From contig OZ037768.1 of NCBI GenBank assembly GCA_964035545.1, forward strand, positions 605,501 to 669,500: 64,000 nucleotides of DNA, read 5' to 3'. Shown here one piece after another: positions 35,468 to 47,100 of this stretch (the first letter of the stretch is position 1; the number at the start of each line of letters is the position of its first letter). The DNA is from Bugula neritina. Taxonomy: Eukaryota; Bryozoa; Gymnolaemata; Cheilostomatida; Bugulidae. The notes below the pieces were generated by a model. That model saw only the letters and a program-made list of their open reading frames with translations. It was not told where the DNA came from and ran no database searches. Position numbers and translations under genes: made by a program.

Positions 35468-38400
35468 CTAGTGCGGCCACACACACTTCTGCAGCGTAGA
35501 CTTGGGCACAGGTAAACAGGCATTCAACTCTTTACAACCCGGTGGAGCCCAATTCTACAAGTAGGAACACAGTCTAATGAGTCATCTCATTCGACAGAAT
35601 AGACAGTAGAAGACATTGATCTCCACACTTTCTCAGTTTACCCATTGACCTCCACACACTTACCATCACTGCATCATCGCAGTAGTTGAGTTGAGGTTTA
35701 GCTGGTTTCAGTCCTTTCTTATGGGCGTCGACTAGAGCTTGAATATCTGCCCACGCAGCTTTGTACTCAGCTGAGTGGACTCTACGGTGATCATCAGGAT
35801 TTGAATTAGAATTACAGTATGGGATTCAGAGTTAGAGTGAGTGAGTAAGACCAGAGTGAGTGAGAGTGAGTGAGTCAGAGTGAGTGAGTAAGACCAGAGT
35901 GAGTGAGAGTGAGTGAGTCAGAGTGAGTGAGTAAGACCAGAGTGAGTGAGAGTGAGTGAGAGTTAGAGTGAGTGAGTAAGACCAGAGTTAGAGTGAGTGA
36001 GTCAGAGTGAGTGAGTAAGACCAGAGTGAAAATTAAAGTAGATAGTAAGAAATTAAAATAATAATTTAGTATTGAAATTTCATGAGAGATCTCTGCTGGT
36101 AGAACAACTTACTTGAGAGGGTATTTCTCTCCAGGGTCACGACCCAGGTGAAATATGATTGGCTGAGAGGAATGATCAGTTTGGTTGTGTGTAGTCACAC
36201 CTTCCACTTCCTCCCCGGGGCAGAAGTTTATACCCTACCAAACAGTTACAGAATGTATACTCTACCAAATAGTAACAGAAGTTTATACTCTACCAAACAG
36301 TTACAGAATATATACCCTACCAAATAGTAACAGAAGTTTATACTCTACCAAATAGTTACAGAATGTATACTCTACCAAACAGTTACAGAGTGTATACCCT
36401 ACCAAATAGTTACAGACAACGCCAACTATTTAATGTTATAATTGAACTCATAAAATCAACAAACTATATAATATGAAACTCCGAGTGAGTGAGTATAACA
36501 CAGACTGACTGAGTAGATGACTGAGTAGAACTAAGAGTGACTGAGTAGATGACTGAGTAGAACTATGGCTGACTGAGTAGAACTAAGAGTGAGTGAGAGA
36601 GTAGATGACTGAGTGAGTAGTTGACTGAGTGAGTAGATAAGTGAGTAGTAGTAGTAGTAGTCTCACGTGGTTAAACTCATTCATGCCGTTAGTCCAGGTC
36701 CACAGATGAGCTTTATACAAGCCATACCTGACAGCCATCAGTTCATTCCCTCTGTAGTAGTACACAGGTCTGTAACATAAACTACGTGCTTCAACGGGCA
36801 GAATCTACAAGTTTTCTTGAGGCCAATTTGATAAATTCCTTATTAAAACGCTGATTTGTACAATAAATAAGGGCACTTGACCTTTTAACCTCCGAACCAT
36901 TAGTCAGCGCCTGTCTCAGGCTCATGCTGTCCAGCTGCCGGTCACTAGGCAGCGGTAAACCAGCAAAGTCAGCCAGAGTGGCCATGTAGTCCATGACGGT
37001 AGCTGACTGGTGAGAGATAGTGCCTGCGGGTATGGTCCCGGGCCACCAGGCTATGCCGGGCTCGTGCAGACCCCCCTCAAATGTTGTCTCCTTACCGCAT
37101 AGAAACGGGCCGTTAGATCCACCTGTGTATGAGGAGTGTGTTATGTATTCGTGTATAGGTGAATGTAAATATAAGATATATATTACATAATGAAAGTAGT
37201 CTAATGTACATATTTATGGCACATTTGAAACAACAAAGTAACAAAATTGTGCTGATATTTTGTAGAAGTACAGCAGACTGGCTCCACACTCAACACTGAT
37301 TCGTGTTTACTCTGAAGATGTGAATATACAGCGAGACCTTCACACATACCCTGCGTTTTGCTCACTATGGCTGCCCCATTGTCAGAAGTGAAGAAAACTA
37401 GAGTGTTATTGGCAATGCCAAGTGCTGTCAGCTGATTTAATATCGCACCGACCCCCGCGTCAAGATCTCGTACTGCGTCACCATATCTATCAGAAAAGAG
37501 AAACAACTTTGTTTACACAGCAACACCCACAATTCACTTTTGACAATGGGACAGACAACTCCAGCAGCCGACAGAGACCGGAGAATTGTCTTACCCTGCA
37601 CGGGGCCACTAAACAGAGAGGCTCCGTTATCAGATGAGAAAAGCACTAGAGTATTGCTAGAGAGGTTGAGTGAGTCTAAGGTTAGCATGAGTTCCCCGAC
37701 ACCCCAGTCTAACTCCCTTACGGCGTCCCCGTAGCTAAAACACACACCACTCGGGATACACAGGGTTGTTTAGTGCAGCTTGCTGGGTGAATTGACACAC
37801 CTGGTGACACGGCAAGGGCATTAGAATGCGACACAGAGATTTACTGCTGACTTAATCAACTGTCAAAGAAATGAGTACAAAGTTTAGATGAAAAAGTAAC
37901 TGAAGTTGTCCTCTTTTTAGAAACTTGTAAAATTTACAATAAAACAGAGTTGACAATAACATGATTAACAGTACAGTTGAATTGTTTTATATAACTAAAT
38001 AGTCGCTGCAATTAACATTCACACTGAGTTTCATTTTACAGTTTTTCAATTTTATCAACAATCAATTATAATTCTTGAAAATATTTACCAAATATGAGCT
38101 TTGAGCCTCATCACTAGTGGATTTGATTGAATTTAAATAGTTTTATTTGTAGCTGCAGGTACAAAGAAGTATTTTAAAACATTTGTTGCTGATATTACAA
38201 TATAAGCTACTTCACACCAACATACAAACTCCTCCCACTATAGCATAAGCCACACCCACTATAGCATAAGCCACATCCACTATAGCATAAGTCACACCCA
38301 CTATAGCATAAGCCACATCCACTATAGCATAAGTCACATCCACTATAGCATAAGCCACACCCACTATAGCATAAGCCACACCCACTATAGCATAAGCCAC

Positions 38401-40028
38401 ATCCACTATAGCATAAGTCACATCCACTATAGCATAAGCCACACCCACTCTGATATTAGCAACTCACATGCCACGCCTGCTAGAGCCTAAGAACTTTTTA
38501 GAAGAGTAAACTGGAGCGTGGGTAGAGTCGGGGGCCCAGTAGAGGAAGAAAGGCTGATCTTTAGGTCTTGGTTTAGATATGAACTCCAGTGCTTCCTACA
38601 AAAATATTAACTTCTAAAACAATACGTAAGAGTGTAGTTATAATTAGATTACGTAAGAGTGTAGTTAGCATTAGATATTAACAAGTCAGGTGATATAGTT
38701 GCAGCAGATATAATCGCGTAAGGAATACCGCGACATAGAATAAGGTGAGATTAGATTCTCCGGTTGCTCTGTCTATATTATAGCCTCCTTCATAGTACCG
38801 CCCCACCATCTTATCATTCCGGTACACGGGTATGTTAGGTGTAGTCTTGTTGTTGTATGGTCCAAAGTGGCAGTTTGGGGCACCAAACCACTCGTCAAAC
38901 CCGTGCTTTAGAGGAAGGAACTGAGGCTGATGCCCAAGGTGCCTGCAATATATAAACAAACATGGACTTTACATCTATTGTAGTATTCCTGAATAAGAAG
39001 ACAACTCCTAATATAGTAATAGGGGAAACTCAAATGCAAGAAATAAACTGTAGACTGTAGAGCAATAAATGAAATTAGTGACTAGATATTACGTATAATC
39101 GTATAGACAGGCATGAGTTCAACCTATTTGAACAAACTTTCGAGTTACGAGGAGAAAATCCTAGCAGAAAAATGCTGAATATCAAGATAAAAGTATGCTT
39201 GACAGGGGAGATGAATCACCATTTGCCAACAATCTTAGAGTTGTAGCCAGCTTTCTTCAGCAGTTCAGGTATGAGTATCTCATCATCTTGTATGCCGCCC
39301 ACGATGTCCTGAGGAGTGTAGGCGTTGCGGGCGTGGTCGTTGTCCGTGTAGAACCCGTTTCTGATCGGCAGACGGCCAGACAAGAGAGCCGCTCTAGCTA
39401 CAGTCAGACAAAGTAATCACTTTGACAACTCTGATTAATCACTTTGATAACTCAAAGTGAAGTCATAACAGAGAGCTACTCCAGTAAAGATATCAATGCG
39501 ATAATCACAGAGAATTACTGGAATCGTCACAACGTACATGGTGAGCAGAGTGGGTTGGCAGTATAGAAGTCAGTAAGTAGGGCACCTTCTCGAGCTATTC
39601 TGTCCAAGTTAGGTGTTTCCTTGTTGGGTTCTCCAAACACTCCCAAATCTCCATATCCCATCTGCAGCAGCATGTAAGTACATGTACATATTGAATATCA
39701 GCAGCAGCATGTAAGTACGTATAAGTACATGTACATACTGAATAGCAGCAGCATTTAGTTTACAATGTCAATTTTTCAAATTCAAGAAAGAAATACTTCA
39801 AAAACTTGGACTTCAAAAAAAAAACTGGCACTACTATTGGAACCAGTTAGTTATTACAAAGATACAATTGAACAATATTTTGGTAGTTATGTGAACAATT
39901 ATATAGTATAAAATACACACGTCGTCCATGAGCATGATAATGAAGTTAGGTAGTGTGGCATCCGCCCGCATAATCACACAAAACATCAAGAAAACTAGAC
40001 TGATACTTTTTCCCATCGCTGAATACAT
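35468..40028 (-). CDS. GALNS: N-acetylgalactosamine-6-sulfatase (GALNS)
   Basis: Lysosomal sulfatase removing 6-sulfate from keratan and chondroitin sulfate. Minus-strand exons: 40028-39921, 39661-39538, 39397-39220, 38942-38729, 38595-38468, one of 37734-37595 or 37486-37350, 37122-36882, 36769-36667, 36234-36113, 35781-35664, 35554-35468. The product is 520 (or 519) residues, against about 522 in human. An N-terminal hydrophobic signal (to about residue 24) precedes [11 protein letters not shown], with metal ligands Asp35 and Asp36. Cys75 in [12 protein letters not shown] is the formylglycine precursor; its motif is split by an intron. [25 protein letters not shown] and the C-terminal [15 protein letters not shown] with the final KCVWPH are GALNS-specific rather than generic sulfatase. 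The SDNGA metal site (residues ~286-287) lies in the duplicated exon. The exon 7 donor (GTCAAG) is weak. Confidence 0.95.
35836..36032. repeat. GAGTGAGTGAGTAAGACCA repeat in GALNS intron 9
   Basis: Units of AGAGTGAGTGAGTAAGACC alternate with GTGAGTGAGTCAGA between GALNS exons 9 and 10. Confidence 0.88.
36231..36412. repeat. ~26-bp repeat of the GALNS exon 9 acceptor
   Basis: About six to seven units. On the minus strand exon 9 begins GGTATAAACTTCTG after TTTGGTAG. The intron upstream repeats TTTGGTAG|GGTATACATTCTGT or |AGTATAAACTTCTG, so acceptor and exon start are both copied. Confidence 0.9.
36485..36655. repeat. GACTGAGTAGAA repeat in GALNS intron 8
   Basis: Irregular units of GACTGAGTAGAACTAAGAGT and GTGAGTAGTT, ending in a short GTA run next to the exon 8 donor at 36667. 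Confidence 0.8.
37350..37486 (-). CDS. GALNS: GALNS alternative exon 6b
   Basis: 137 bp, acceptor CTGATAG and donor GTATGT, with the same entry and exit phases as exon 6a. It encodes [20 protein letters not shown], an NNT sequon, then [15 protein letters not shown], and looks slightly closer to the vertebrate form. Joining 6a to 6b, or skipping both, would shift the frame, since each length leaves remainder 2 on division by 3. Confidence 0.9.
37595..37734 (-). CDS. GALNS: GALNS alternative exon 6a
   Basis: 140 bp, acceptor TTTTAG and donor GTAAGA, entering in phase 2 and leaving in phase 1. It encodes [20 protein letters not shown], an NLS glycosylation sequon, then [15 protein letters not shown]. 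The Asp-Asn of SDNGA are sulfatase metal ligands. It lies 108 bp upstream (gene sense) of its sister exon 6b. Confidence 0.9.
38222..38455. repeat. 20-21 bp minisatellite in GALNS intron 5
   Basis: Eleven units of CCACTATAGCATAAGCCACAC immediately after the exon 5 donor at 38468 (minus sense). Confidence 0.95.
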
Positions 40029-41174
40029 CTAAAATTAAATCAATATTTTAATAACAGAACTAATCTGGATGTTTACAAAGTTGAGCAACAATAGTAACAA
40101 ATATATTGACACATTAAGATATGACTGATATTTACATATCACAATAGGCATAGCAATAGTACTTTAGTTAATATGTTAATAAAAAACCAAATAATAATAT
40201 ATAACTTATGGAAAGAAATATTATTTAGTACTTTACTTAAGATTAAAAAAGATAGCTTGAAATCACTATTATACTTTAAGTGATTTAGTATCACTCACTA
40301 TCTGTATGTGCGCCATAGCTATAAGTATAAGACTGAGACCAACTCCATAACTTACAAGTATGTATTACTATAGGTATTACTATTAGTTTAACTGCAAGAG
40401 CCTAAACAGGCGAGTGAGTAAACTCAAATTGAAACTGGATGAATTATATTAAATTTAATACTTATACCATGACTACGAGTATGACTATCAGTATCACTTA
40501 ATCTTATTATAATTATTATACTTAAGCTTATAGTTATTATAATATTAATATTATTTGATATTATATTAAATTGATTAAATTATACTAAATTAAAATTAAT
40601 ATTTATATTATACTTCCGCTTCGGTTCAACGTTTTTTTATTTTATTTAATCACAAACATTTGCTGCGACTGAAATATCAATATGAAATAACTTCGAATCG
40701 ATTTCCCATTACCATACTTAATATCTATACTATACTATTACTCTAACATATACTCATATTGCAACTACTTCTGCAAGTTACTAACTACTCCCGTCACTTC
40801 GAATATTCGTGTAGATTTTATGTTATTGGTCAAAAAGTTAAAAGTAAATTGCAACAGGATCGCTACAACACTTCAATCTCCGAGTAAACTGATGAAATAA
40901 AAGGAACAATCTAAAAGAGGTCATTGGAGTCATTAGCAATAGTCCGATAATTAAAACATGCAAATTATTTTCGTGTTAAATACGTGTTATAGGTCGTCCG
41001 ACGGCTGTAACAACAAGGCTAAGACTAATGGCATTTTTAAAATTTAACTAGTAAATTGAAACTGCAACTGCAAGTGCATCGATGATCGATATGAAGAATA
41101 ATGTAACTAAGCCTGCTTCGTAGTTTAATAAAAAGTTAGTTTATTAGAAAATCTGCTAAAACTTAAAATAAATA
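40029..41174. promoter_or_regulatory. Divergent intergenic region between GALNS and STK36
   Basis: 1.15 kb, AT-rich, between two start codons on opposite strands. It presumably holds both promoters. No motif could be assigned. Confidence 0.35.
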
Positions 41175-44100
41175 ATGGATAACTATCATCAGTTGGAGCT
41201 AATTGGGGAAGGATCTTTTGGGAAAGTTTATAAAGGTCGAAAAAAGTTTTCTAGTCAGGTGAATTTCACTTCTACTTTCAGTTTTAGTACTACGAGTGCG
41301 ATAGCTAAAAGTATAACTAATATTTATAATTTAGTTATTCTACATCTTTAGCATAAGTAAAACTAAAAGTAAAAGGAAAACAGAGAATAGCATTACTCTG
41401 GTAGTTAATGTTGATATTATGCTACAATTCTTTTGAACAATTAAAGTAACACAAACTCAGCTTAACTATCAGCATGTGCTAAAATCTAATGTGTTTTTAA
41501 TAAAAACTTTAAACCTAACCTAGCTATATGGTAAAATTTGCTTTATTTCAACATTTGATTAACCAAAACGAAAACGACACAAGAGGCATTCATGATTTTG
41601 CACCTGTGGGTGTTACCAGAGTGAGAGTGTTCTAATTTTTACGAGGTGAGTGATGGAGTGAGTTACAAATACACGCCAAGTTAAATGCCCATTTATGATT
41701 TAAATTAAAAATTGAATACTATTGGTGTTTAACTTAATTATAATGCCATTCTTATAAGTAAGCAATAATACTAAAAGATGGTGGAAAATGTGAATATATT
41801 GTTGTAGTTTTGTGTGGATAACTACTAAGTATGAGTTTATGCGTGCATGAGAAGCTAGAACATAACTTTTTGTGTTTATCCAAGAGAGAGAACTCTGATT
41901 AATTTGTTCGAGAATAATTATATTTACAATACTAATAATGAAAGAGATATCGAGATATAAGACAGTAGCATAATAACAGAACCATACATTAATAATCCTA
42001 CTAGCCAAGTGTCACTGGGCGCACTGAGTGTCCTGCTTATATAAGGAAGCTTTGTTCTGATTGGCTCCGCGGATTCTGGTTGTCTGGCCGCCAACTAGGC
42101 GCAGTGGAGTGCCGCCATGCGGCACCCTGAGATGCCACACACTCTACATGCGGCATGTAGTAGAGCGTGTAGCATCCCAGAGTGCTGTCATCGGGCGTGA
42201 AAAAAATGTTAGTAATACAGGAATGCATAAGCTAAGGTCCAAAGCGATTGAGGGAGGGGGATAGCCTGATATATCCCACAGTCAGCACAATATATAGCCT
42301 AAATATTGATTATATATTGCCTTTTTATCAAGCTATGTTTTAACCTTTCGGTGTTGCGTTTAGCATTTAAAGATTTTGTAGCCCAACCCCGAGGATGTTT
42401 TGTAAGTTTTTGCTGATATTGATAATGAATGGTATATAAATGGAAAGATTCCAATCAACAGGCATGTTGTAGATTGTTGCGATGAAGTTTATATCCAAGG
42501 AAGGACGTTCCGACAAAGAGCTAAGAAACTTGAGAAAGGAAATTGATATCATGCGCCAATTAAGACACTCAAATATAGTCCAGATGCTAGACAGCTTTGA
42601 AACTGATAAGGAGGTGTAATATTTGATTTTCCATCACAATTTATATTTTTTAACATAGTTTGAAGAGTTGTTTTTTACAAACAAGTAATACTATTTTTCT
42701 ATCTAAATCTCTTCATGTGAATTTAAAGAACTTTGCAATATAAAATATATTTTATCACAAAAATAATTTAATTATATTTTCAGTTTTTAAACTTTTCAAG
42801 CTTTTCATATTCCAATATAAACATGTCTCCTCCAGGTTGTTGCTGTCACAGACTATGCGTGTGGAGAGTTGTTCCAGATCCTTGAAGATGACGGGAATCT
42901 TCCGGAAGACCAGGTGGACTATTTGTTCTCTTGTAGTACTAGTTGCTAGTCTATTCTATAGAATGTATCTACTCCCTTGTAGTACTAGTTACTAGCATGT
43001 TCTATAAAATGTGTATCTTATAATCAAAGATGTTTTATTCACTATTTTGTCTTCACCTAACTTTATTTAACCAAACTAAAGCAGCAAATAGACTGTGTCT
43101 TAAACTAAAAGACCTAGCCTCAGTTTTGTAATGTTTCTGTAGCTTCTTAGTACATCGAGATGATAAAAAGTTCACTATTGGGGGCGTGTTCTTGTTTCAG
43201 GTGCAGCAGATTGCTAGCCAGTTAGTCTCCGCCCTCTTCTACCTTCACGCCCACCGAATTCTACACAGAGATATGAAACCTCAGAATATACTACTCGGCA
43301 AAGATGGAGCCATAAAGTTGTGTGATTTTGGGTTTGCTCGTGCTATGAGCACCAATACCCTCGTACTTACTTCTATCAAAGTAAGTTGATGCACCTACAG
43401 CTACTCTTTCTCATTGACATTTCTTTATATTCAAATCAGTAAAATAATATAATGGCTAGTTTTTAATTTCTACAAACATATCTGGTAGGTGATTGCATGC
43501 TTTCAATGCTTTAGGGGACGCCCTTGTACATGTCTCCTGAATTAGTTGAAGAGAAGCCTTATGACCACACGGCAGACTTGTGGGCCTTAGGCTGCATTCT
43601 TTATGAACTAAATACAGGACAGCCTCCTTTTTACACCAACAGTATATTTCAGCTTGTCAGGTTAGTTATGACTCATCACTGACCCATCACTAACTGTATA
43701 CAGTTAAACTCTAGTACTACTGACTGTATACAGTATAACTCTAGTACTACTGACTGTATACAGTTAAACTCTAGTACTACTGACTGTATACAGTATAACT
43801 CTAGTACTACTAACTGTATACAGTATAACTCTAGTACTACTGACTGTATACAGTATAACTCTAGTACTACTGACTGTATACAGTATAACTCTAGTATTAC
43901 TAACTGTATACAGTATAACTCTAGTACTACTAACTGTATACAGTATAACTCTAGTACTACTAACTGTATACAGTATAACTCTAGTACTACTGACTGTATA
44001 CAGTATAACTCTAGTACTACTGACTGTATACAGTATAACTCTAGTATCACTAACTGTATACAGTTAAACTCTAGTACTACTAACTGTATACAGTATAACT

Positions 44101-47100
44101 CTAGTACTACTAACTGTATACAGTATAACTCTAGTACTACTAACTGTATACAGTATAACTCTAGTACTACTAACTGTATACAGTATAACTCTAGTACTAC
44201 TAACTGTATACAGTATAACTCTAGTACTACTAACTGTATACAGTATAACTTCAGTACTACTAACTGTCACTGCAGTAGAAGGTAGTATAGCAGTAGAATA
44301 ACTTCTAATAAGCTCTTCTTGTAGTCTGATCGTCAAAGATCCAGTTAAATGGCCGAAAACAATGTCCGCCGTATTCAAGGACTTCCTGCAAGGTCTCCTT
44401 ATCAAAAACCCAAACCAAAGACTGAGTTGGCCAAATCTGCTCTACCATCCCTTTATCAAGGACTCGGTTACAGGTTTGTGACTTGACGTACTCTAGTATC
44501 CCTTTATCAAGGACTTGGTTACAGGTTTGTGACTTGACCTATTCTAGTATCCCTTTATCAACGACTTGGTGAGTTACTCAACTTACTTTCTTTAGTGGCA
44601 GAGGAAGATCTGAAGAGTGACAGTCCGTTCATCAAGTCTATGTCAGCCTCAATGGTTTTCCGTAAAGAACAGCAGAGTAAGGAAAAGGCAAATCCTCCTG
44701 GCTCTTCTAAAATACTCAGCAAGGCTAGAAAGAAAGCAGCTGAGAGTAAAAAGGTACTCAAATGCTTTCCTCTGTGTTCTGGTCATGAGAAAGAAATGTT
44801 TAGAATTCTGTCATTGTTCACTATTCTACTTTCGATTTCTAGACGGGGCAGCAAGGGGCGGATCCAGCGGCAGCAGCTGAACCCAGTGGTGCGCTCCTCT
44901 CCCCCGAGTGGGAGCAAGTAGACAGCAAGGTACGGCATCACAAATTATTTTATCGAAAAATAAAATTTGTTACTCAAATATTTTTACATCATTTAAAAGC
45001 AAATGGTTTGCTGAATCTCCTTAAAATACAGAATAGATTGTGTAGTACTTAGTTCAAGTTTTCCGTAGACTCGGTGAATACTGGGTGGCAGAAGTACCTT
45101 TAGTAGCAGGTTGTGTTGTACACTCTGTAATGCAGTGCTCTGTTGGGTAGATGCAAGACCCCACCCCTAGAAATGATAGAATTGAACAAGATTACCAGAC
45201 AGAGTATCCTGATGTCAAGGTTGAACCTAGAAAACTAGTGAAAAAGCCAAATCAGGAGAAGAAAACTCTTGGTGAAGTGAAACTGGATGATGAGGTAACC
45301 AACTGTGTATACTATATTACTACTGAGTATACTATATTACTACTGTGTATACTATATTACTACTGTGTATACTATATTACTACTGTGTATACTATATTAC
45401 TACTGTGTACACTATATTACTACTGAGTATACTATATTACTACTGAGTATACTATACTACTACTGAGTATACTATACTACTACTGAGTATACTATATTAC
45501 TACTGTGTATACTATATTACTACTGTGTATACTATATTACTACTGAGTATACTATACTACTACTGAGTATACTATACTACTACTGAGTACACTATATTAC
45601 TACTGTGTACACTATATTACTACTGTGTATACTATACTACTACTGAGTATACTATATTACTACTGAGTATACTATATTACTACTGAGTATACTATATTAC
45701 TACTGAGTATACTATATTACTACTGTGTATACTATATTACTACTGTGTATACTATATTACTACTGTGTATACTATATTACTACTGTGTATACTATATTAC
45801 TACTGAGTACACTATATTACTACTGTGTATACTATATTACTACTGTGTATACTATATTACTACTGAGTATACTATATTACTACTGTGTATACTATATTAC
45901 TACTGTGTACACTATATTACTACTGTGTATACTATATTACTACTGTGTATACTATATTACTACTGTGTATACTATATTACTACTGTGTATACTATATTAC
46001 TACTGTGTATACTATATTACTACTGAGTACACTATATTACTACTGTGTATACTATATTACTACTGTGTACACTATATTACTACTGTGTATACTATATTAC
46101 AGGGCGCTGACTCAGATGACGAATGGCAAGCCTTAATAGACATCACTGAGACTGACGAGGTGGACAAGATGCTAGCCATGCTCAAGAATCGCAGTTTTGC
46201 TGTCAAGATGCACAAGAGGATCAGCAGCAACGCTGCCAAGGTTAAGGAAGGTCAACTTCATGGAGCCAGTAAGATGAGAATGGCCCTGAGGCTACTTACT
46301 AACTTACTCACTGTTAAAAGGTATATATGTTATACTGTATGTGTGTACTTACACTGACCTAGATACTATTGTATGTACTTACAGTGACCTAGATACTATT
46401 TTATATACTTACGATGACCTAGATACTATTGTATATACTTACAGTGACCTAAATACAGTGATGACGTTCAGTGAGCGTACAGAGACCCCTAGTTTGGAGT
46501 TATCTCTGCTCGGTGATCTGCTACTCAAAAAGGATATACACGAGTTACCATGGTTTCAGCACGTTCTCCTTGACCTGGTAATCGTGGTAAACGCATTCCT
46601 CTCTAGTGAGTCATACTGGGAGGAAGGAGTGAGCGAGCCTGTGTAAGTTGTCTGCTTTCTTTCCTCTTCTATACAAGATGTACGGATGTATGGAAGTTGT
46701 GCTCTCACTGACACAGTATATATTATTATTGTAGTATAGAGATGTATGGGGGTTGTGCTCTCACTTACACAGTATATATTATTATTGTAGTATAGAGATG
46801 TATGGAAGTTGTGCTCTCACTTACACAGTTTATATTATTATTGTAGTATAGAGATGTATGGGGGTTGTGCTCTCACTTACACAGTATATATTATTATTGT
46901 AGTATAGAGATGTATGGGAGTTGTGCTCTCACTTACACAGTATATATTATTATTGTAGTATAGAAATCTATGGGAGTTGTGCTCTCACTTACACAGTATA
47001 TATTATTATTGTAGTATAGAGATGTATGGGGGTTGTGCTCTCACTTACACAGGATTCCTTGATAAACTTATAGTACAGGAATGTGATAATGATCTTCGTC

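Noticed and set aside
45725-46357. 210-residue [15 protein letters not shown]-type frame
   Set aside because: The 20-bp array read into STK36 exon 10; the exon starts at 46103 after TTACAG.
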